DNA of 64,000 nucleotides from Nautilus pompilius (taxonomy: Eukaryota > Mollusca > Cephalopoda > Nautilida > Nautilidae): assembly GCA_018389105.1 (NCBI GenBank), contig JACATO010001096.1, positions 682,001 through 746,000 on the forward strand, given 5' to 3'. The notes under the pieces were generated by a model. It had not been told where the DNA came from and did no database searches. It was given only the letters and a program-made list of their open reading frames with translations. The first letter of the stretch is position 1. The number at the start of each line of letters is the position of its first letter. A program made the position numbers and the translations under genes. Of this stretch, positions 57,136-64,000 are shown one piece after another.

Positions 57136-60100
57136 GATTGCGACTGTAAGTTGTAATCAAAGCGTTTAACATATAGATGCAACTCATTTAAAACACAAAT
57201 CTCACACGCACCCAATATATTTATAGTTTTTTTCTTTCCATGCGAACCTAGGGGTAGAGAACGGAAGAACGTCAAATGACACACTGGGCACGAAGTAAAT
57301 TGCAGATTGCATACAGAAGGTGCGATCTGCCAGCCCATTTAAAAATTCTCCCCCTAATGATCCGACGTAATCTGAGAGTCCGTCAAATGTCATTTCCTGG
57401 GCTTGGTGCCTGCTGAGACCTCCCTCTGGTGGCAGTTACCGCCTCGTACCGTGTAGATGCTCTTGTCACGAATCACTGCTGGGACGTCTTTATCGACGCG
57501 CTTTTAACTAAAGAGCTAATCTCCGTTAAGGTAGCGACATCCCACCAACTGACTGCAGTATAGTGGCCAAGGATATATATGCCTTCAATTCTACTTTTGC
57601 ACTAAATGAATTCAGATTCATTTTATAAACATAATCCTCGTCTCAGGCTCGTAGATCAAGCACCCCCCCTTACACTGTTTGCTTCCTGCAAATGTTACGG
57701 CACTTTTAATGAAAGCCATTTGTATGATAAAAAAAGGCTTTTAACCCTTTTACGTACCAGATCATAATTATATCGCTGATGCATATATATATCAAATGTT
57801 TTTACTGCATTAAAACAGGGAAAACATAGGTAATTCTTGAACTAATGTTAGTTTCTTCATGTTCGTATTTAACTGTAAATGGAAGATAGTCTTGTATAAT
57901 AGAACACTTGGCCCGAGGTATCCTGCGTAGCTCATCCTTCCTAGATCGAGAGAAAAGCCCTCATCTCATTCATCGTGTCCAGTTTGCTCCGTGTACTTTT
58001 ACTAGCCCAAGCAAAATATCCAGCCTTACATAAATATGTTGTTGCAAATAGCAGCCGAACTCTCCTCGCTTTTCATGAGAGCTCTCCATATCTTCATATT
58101 CGTTCGAAATATCGAACCAAAACACTAGGATGTTTCGTCCCCATCTCTCGTATTTCTGGAGAAGGCGTTCTAGTCCAGTGTTGATCAACTTTCACTGACG
58201 TTTTCATATCACTGAAGGACACATTGAATTAAGTTCTGTCAGGTGAGTGTTGATTACACCGGAAGTGTCTGCCGCTTTAAGTTGCGTGATTGAAGTCAGT
58301 GGGCCAGGTAAACATTGTAGTCACACCTGCTCTCACGCCTACACTCTACCGCTCCCCTCAGAGTGAACCCTTCGGTTTCGTCATAGAGATTAATTACATT
58401 GGTTTCTGGCCCTTGTATGTTTGCATTCAGCCTGTTTCGTTCATCAAGCACATCCGGCAAGTACTCGGGGTTTGTGACCCTTTGAGGTTCCTCGAAGTAG
58501 AGTCCATGAGGGCAGAATTTTGCTGCGGCAGGAACTGGGTCCCGCTTCTGCCTGCAAACCAAACGTATTTTACAGAACCACACTTCCGGGCTGGAGCCGA
58601 GAACCTCGGTGTTTTGTCATGCAGGTAGGCGGTCTGGCCTTGGTGAAGCCGACGACCGCCGCAGTAGAGGTTACAGCATCACTCAGCTCTTCCGTTAACT
58701 TTTTGTGCCAGCGCCTCTCGGAGTCGCATCTATCTTCGGAGCCGCCTCTTTCGCTCCCTCTGCCAGTGAGGGCTCCCGCTCCAGCAATGCGGCCCTCTCA
58801 ACAACGGCCTTTCGGTTTGAAGGTACTGACTCTGAGACATTCGATAAATCCCTGCTTCCGGTGCTCTTTCTGCCAATGCTAGACAACAAAAAAGGTGTCC
58901 AGCCATTTCCTTTCTCCCAAGCGTAGCAAACGAATACTAAAAGCTGCGCCTGATTTTCAACATCTCGTCAGTCCAAATTGCACAGACAAGGGCCAGCTTG
59001 AACCCTGTCAATCAGTTGCCTGTCCACGTTGGCGGTTATTTCCGAAACCCGTCGAGAAGAGTTGCTTGACGATCACCATTTCTGCCTACACGCTGCCAGA
59101 CGCAAGTTTTGGGCGGCAGGGGTAATTAAAGACTCCCCAGATACGAGGTGGGGAGCTCGCAGGGCTCTTCCACTAACAGTCAGATCCCGTCTCAGAGAGT
59201 CCCTCTGACGATCCGAGTATCTGGCGGGTCCCTGGGCGAGATGCCTCATTGATGACGACGGCTCCACGCTCTCACTCGAGAAGATTTCCGAGTCCGTCCG
59301 TCCGTCCGTCCTCTCGGACCACGCTCCGAATATTGGAAGCTAAAAATTTGTCCATTTTGACATGGATTTAATAACGGGTCTTGCTTCCTCTCCATGGACA
59401 GGGCTTGTGGGCACAGCGACCATAGCTGGAACCTTCTTTCCCCCCCCTCGATTCTTTAGCGCGATACAGTTGTTTTTAAAGAGCATCAGATTACCACCAA
59501 TAGATCTGAATTTGCAATCTACCGGATGTGTTATTTTCAACGATTATCCCCTCTAACTCTGCGGGTACGCGTATTCCAGGCGAGGAACCTGTGGGCTTTA
59601 TGAATTAGTTGCTATAGTTCGTGATCGGCTGGGACAAGGTCCGTTCGACCCACCAGTTTTATTTAAAAAGAAGCGCAAGAGTGGATCAGTGACGGAATGA
59701 CGAACGACGACACGCCGGATGCTGTCGTTGGTCGACAGATCAGATGGAAGAGCAGTGTCCGGTCTCCTCAGGGGCAAGATTTCCGCTCAGTAAAAACCGG
59801 AAAATGGCGACGTCACCAGATGGTCGACCAGCTACAGGTTCTGACAAAAGAATACGAGTTACAAGAACCTGTCCGTTTCAGATATTATGGCGCAGCCGGA
59901 CATCACTTCGCGTTGCTGTTTTAAATATGTATTCAGGAATCGGATAAAAATCCGTCTGCATTCCAACCGGGCCCATGGCTGTTGTTTGGCACTTCTCCGA
60001 AATGTTGGTATGGCAGGTCCGACTTTACCGAGACATCGCGACCGCAATTCGGTCCAGAGTTTGGTCCGTTCTGTTCTTCCTTTCTCTTGTGCGCGATTTT

Positions 60101-61320
60101 CCCCTCCTTCTATGCAGAAGGTTTAATGAGATATAAAGTTCTCTGTAAGTATTTCTATGATGCCTTCTTTTCTCAATATCTGCAGAACGGTCGCGATCTA
60201 CTCGAATGTTTTCAACTTTTGTGCCGCAAAGTTCCTCCGCTGTATTTCTCCTTCAAGCATTGAGATGCGGTCCCTGTTCATCTTAGAATTCCTTTCAACG
60301 AAACCTATAAAAGAGGGGGCGAGCCTATGAACGTGGAGAAAATTTAAAAGAAATACAGGATGAAAGAAACTTTTGTCGGCACAGAAATATAAAGATATAA
60401 TAGTTCGTAGGAATTAATACTTTCTTTTTCTCTGACACAGCTCGCCCTTTCCAGTTCCAGGCTCGATAAAGGCCGAAGAGGAGAAGACGATTTCAAACCA
60501 AGTGCAACAACAAAAAAAAGAAAATAGAACAAAGGTCCGAGTTAGAAAGTCCGTAACACTCGCCATCAATGGCACGAGGCCTGTAGGTATTGATTCAAAG
60601 GATGAAAAACTCTGGGGGCCATTAATTATTTTCCAAAAATTTTCTACTATTTATGGTTTATTACACGAAGTCTGACGCTGAAGTATGGTTTTCTTATTAA
60701 ATTAGTTTCTATACAGAGGTTAAAAAAGAAAGAGCCTTTGGAAAGATGAATGTTGTAATCTGTCCATGTAAATATTGATTTACGATTCTTAGTTTATAGA
60801 CAGACATCGTTCGCCAGTTTACGAGCTTCGCCAACAGCTTTAGGTCTTCGGGAACTGCGAACAGGAGGGAAAGTGTATTCCATGCACGCAGAAGCCAACC
60901 TAGACATTCCTCTTCCGTGTGACACGACGCGTTCCGAAGATTAAGCAAAAAAGGTATTAAAATTCATGCGCATAATTAAAAAAGACGGAACATTCGGGGT
61001 CTGTGCGACCAGACAGAGCCGTCATCAGCCAAGCGTGTTCGTGGGTGATTCCCGCGTTGATTTCAGGAAATTGATTATCCACTCTCCAGGTAAGATTCCT
61101 GAAGACATAGGTCTGCTCGTAACTCCACCCCCCCCCCACCAGCAAAGGGTCTTCCATAACTGACGGAGTGCCTACGGAAGCTAATTCTGTAAATGTCCGG
61201 CGGTGTCAGATGCGAGGCGGACTTGGGTAGTTTACTTCAGAAACCCGTTCAGTTTTCTCTGAATGTCTCCCCTTTTTTTACCTCCTCCAACAATTTTCTC
61301 TCTGTTGCTTCTTTTCGTTC
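57132..61320. other. CpG-rich non-coding region
   Basis: No gene recognised. It holds good isolated donor-like sites (CAG|GTGAGT near 58242 and CAG|GTAAGA near 61090) without convincing partner exons, a (CCGT)n run at 59291-59311 and a 10-base C run at 61128-61137. Confidence 0.35.
59291..59311 (+). repeat. (CCGT)n short microsatellite
   Basis: Five tandem GTCC units within CpG-rich sequence. Confidence 0.85.
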
Positions 61321-61323
61321 ATC

Positions 61324-61358
<35 letters not shown>

Positions 61359-61387
61359 TCTCTCTCTGTACTGACGTCATCTCTCCC

Positions 61388-61418
<31 letters not shown>

Positions 61419-61457
61419 CCCTCTCTCTCTCTGTACTGACGTCATCTCTCCCCCATA

Positions 61458-61492
<35 letters not shown>

Positions 61493-61650
61493 ATCATCAT
61501 CATCATCATCATCTCTCTCTCTCTCTCTCTCTACTGACTTCATCTCTCCCCCATCTCTCTCTATCTCTCTCTCTCTCATGATCTCTCTCTCTCATCATCA
61601 TCATCATCATCTCTCTCTCTCTCTCTGTACTGACGTCATCTCTCCCCCAT

Positions 61651-61687
<37 letters not shown>

Positions 61688-61717
61688 CTCTCATCATCTC
61701 TCTCTCCCCTCTCTCTC

Positions 61718-61749
<32 letters not shown>
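61321..61749 (+). repeat. CT-rich array with TGACGTCA, third copy
   Basis: Same family and orientation as 44001-44310. TGACGTCA is at 61372, 61437 and 61631, with a decayed TGACTTCA at 61535. CCCCCATCTCTC follows each palindrome, and (ATC)n inserts occur at about 61492-61513 and 61594-61610. The other array parts are pure (CT)n. Confidence 0.93.
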
Positions 61750-61752
<3 letters not shown>

Positions 61753-63726
61753 ATCTCGCATGAAGAGAAAAACGTAGATAAGACGGCGGACAGACAGACT
61801 TATTTTTTCAGTGTGTCCCCGTACTACAGGTTAACGGGGATTATACGCAAAGTGAAAGCGAATACTCCAGTACCGCGTGAGTTTTCATCGAGATTAACAC
61901 GTGAAGAAGGGGAAAGTTGTAGCCGTTAGTTAATAAACGCGTGGACCAAAGTCACCTGACTGCGATTTCCGGTTCCTCTCCTTTCAAAGAACGATAACTC
62001 TGGCAATAAAGTTTCACAAGTTGGCCTCTCACCATGGTCGGATTTAGGGGAGTGTGGGAAAATAACTGGACATGATCAGTATTAAGTTGAGACGAAATAA
62101 AAATTGACTGACGATCTGAAAAGATCGCTCATTGATTAAATGTAGACGATCTGGGACACTGTCAATAAGAAAAGAAACTGCAGCTTATACAGTCGTCGGT
62201 TATGGGATTGCGATAATCTATCGGTTTTCGAGAATACCCGGCACTCGCGAGCAGTTTATCGCCAGTCTCGGATAATCCGATCCTGGGGTCCGTCTGTACA
62301 AACTTCCCGTCATGTGGAGGAGAAAACTGCTGTCGGCGGGCCGATAATCGATAATCGAGCCGTTATTTGGCAGAAATATTTGTTTTTACACCAAGGATTT
62401 GTCTATAGGCCGGAATAACATCCATTCTGTCTGTCTACCGTACATTTCTCTCCTCCGTCTCGCCTCCTGGCGGCTCTGACGGTGGTCGGTACCCGGCGAC
62501 CTCTCTACCGCCAGCCACCCCTCGTCTCTAGAACTTAGGAATGGGTGGGGACCGAGAAGATATCGAGCTCACTGCTACAGATTTATAATTGTAGTATTCT
62601 GGAATTTATCTAAGGGAGGAAATCAGAATTCAGTTTTACTACAGTCGTCTCCATAACAACGAGTCGGTCTTTTGTGCTCGGTAACATATTTCGTATTGTT
62701 AACCAGGTCTATTTTTATTTTCGAAGCGTTTTGCGGAGCCAACCGGCCGGAAGTCGAAACGGGGCCCCCAGTCTAGCACTCTGCCTGCCATTGGACTGCA
62801 GGTGCGCTCACTTGTTTAGCTAATCATGTACCTGTTGCTCTTGTGGACGGGCAGCTGAAATAAACAGAGGTACTGACTGGGGGCATCTGTCGACCTCTGA
62901 CCATTGTTCCGAGCAACGACCTTGCGGAACCGGGAGCCCCGGTGTCGTCATGGGAACTGTAAACCAACAGCCAATTGTCGTTCATATCTTTTGGTTGTGC
63001 GCGCCCTATAATTGAAGGCCCCGCTGTTAACTCGGTCGAAGGGGCCGTCACAAAAGAGCAAGGAACACAGGTGAACTTTTTTGTGGTGCCATCTCTCTCA
63101 GTTTCCATATCAACGTCAGTAAAACAGGTGCGAAAAGTTCCAGAAGGTTTCTGGCTGCGCGATAAATTAGTATATTTTAGAATCTTTTAGCTAATCAATG
63201 TTACAACGTGGTAGCTATTCTACCGTTTCCTCCCACATCTAATAATCAAAATATCTACTAGGCTTTTTGGGGGGGTACAAGTAGTGAACGTTCTGAGGGT
63301 ATCTCTTGACTGGGTCGCACCTTCACATCCACCAAAGCTAATGATGCCCCGACTTTCTACCTCTTTCAGGCTCTTGGATATAGACAAGGTCAAGGTCGAA
63401 TGATTCTATACGAGCCATTGTGATTTTCGTGAGTAATGGCTATTAGCATACGTAAACTATCTCTGTCATTTCAACTCGATTCGTTTCGACAAATATTTGA
63501 TAATGTTATTACATTTTAGAGCCTGCATTAGGTTGTACTGGATCAGACGTGACAGATTCGTATAAAACCGACACACTTTATTGAAATATCGATTTAACTA
63601 CTAGTCTTTATTTCGATTTAGCGAATCGCGTTGGCGCTAAAGTCCCGTTTCTTGACGAGACTCGAACGTCAATGTAAATTAACCAGTGGATTAGAATAGA
63701 AAGACACTGCACCAAGTTTGAAGCGC
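61750..63726. other. CpG-rich non-coding region
   Basis: Nothing recognised. The minus-strand 94-codon ORF 62824-63108 resembles no family I know. Confidence 0.35.
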
Positions 63727-63730
63727 CATC

Positions 63731-63806
<76 letters not shown>

Positions 63807-63824
63807 CCATCATCCATCATCATC

Positions 63825-63876
<52 letters not shown>

Positions 63877-63940
63877 CCATCATCCATCATCATCATCATC
63901 ACCATCATCACCATCATCATCATCATCGTCATCATCATCG
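63727..63940 (+). repeat. (ATC)n with 70-bp higher-order period
   Basis: An ATC trinucleotide array with ACC variants and a frame-breaking CATCCATC. The pattern of variants around 63761-63830 recurs exactly 70 bp downstream (for example 63781 and 63851), so a 70-bp block was itself duplicated. Asp- and Met-rich minus-strand ORFs across it are artefacts. Confidence 0.95.
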
Positions 63941-64000
63941 TCTCAAAATTGTCTCTAGAAACCCTCTGTTCTGTTCCTTCAGCTTCAGCTCTCTATATAA

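Noticed and set aside
63608..63883. Asp/Met-rich minus-strand ORF
   Set aside because: Pure translation of the (ATC)n array.
1..64000. CRISPR arrays, operons, Shine-Dalgarno sites, rRNA genes
   Set aside because: The spliced CELF gene and eukaryotic transposons show this is nuclear DNA. The tandem repeats have no unique spacers, and no rRNA sequence was recognised.

Overview
The window is eukaryotic nuclear DNA and holds the 3' end of one recognisable gene: a CELF/Bruno-type RNA-binding protein (CUGBP Elav-like family, CELF1/2 type), on the + strand. The last three coding exons are 10216-10302, 11004-11147 and 14283-14410. They have GT-AG introns of 0.7 and 3.1 kb, and more than 10 kb of intron lies upstream. 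The protein ends in a complete third RRM and an ...SKPY-stop tail. The RRM3 sequence, mixed transposon relics (Penelope-like, Tc1/mariner, piggyBac, hAT) and a patchy CpG landscape suggest an invertebrate, probably a lophotrochozoan such as a mollusc. The species cannot be named from this sequence.

Layout. 1-10215: AT-rich, CpG-poor CELF intron with a Penelope-like RT relic (about 2645-3010, -), a complete hAT-type MITE with perfect 8-bp target-site duplications (4713-4950) and a Tc1/mariner relic (about 5125-6065, -). 10216-14410: CELF coding exons. A strong donor lies 8 nt after the stop and a strong acceptor at 14745, so the 3' UTR is probably spliced. 14746 to about 36850: AT-rich, CpG-poor, with no other coding gene. 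It contains a full-length dead Tc1/mariner element with both TIRs (15792-16912), a nearly identical 1.7-kb tandem duplication (about 21380-24846), GU-rich runs matching the known CELF1 recognition element (28266-28321) and a piggyBac relic (about 31310-32260, -).

At about 36.85-37.1 kb the sequence changes abruptly to a CpG-rich, higher-GC state that continues to the end of the window. My hand counts are about 10 CpG per kb at 30-31 kb and about 50 per kb at 38-39 kb. No convincing protein-coding gene is visible there. The domain holds a 36/31-bp minisatellite whose three forward frames are all open (41394-42080). It also holds three related CT/GA-rich arrays that embed 15 intact TGACGTCA palindromes, two of them in opposite orientation (44001-44310 and 45446-46080) and the third at 61321-61749. 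Other items are tRNA-derived SINE heads, a mariner-type transposase C-terminal fragment (about 56250-56525), long CA, GA and ATC microsatellites and a candidate orphan exon (54314-54396).

The most interesting reading is the CpG boundary. In invertebrates with mosaic gene-body methylation, the CpG-depleted left side would be the historically methylated CELF transcription unit and the right side unmethylated intergenic DNA. That would place the end of the CELF transcription unit as much as about 22 kb beyond its stop codon. This is inference and needs methylation and RNA data.
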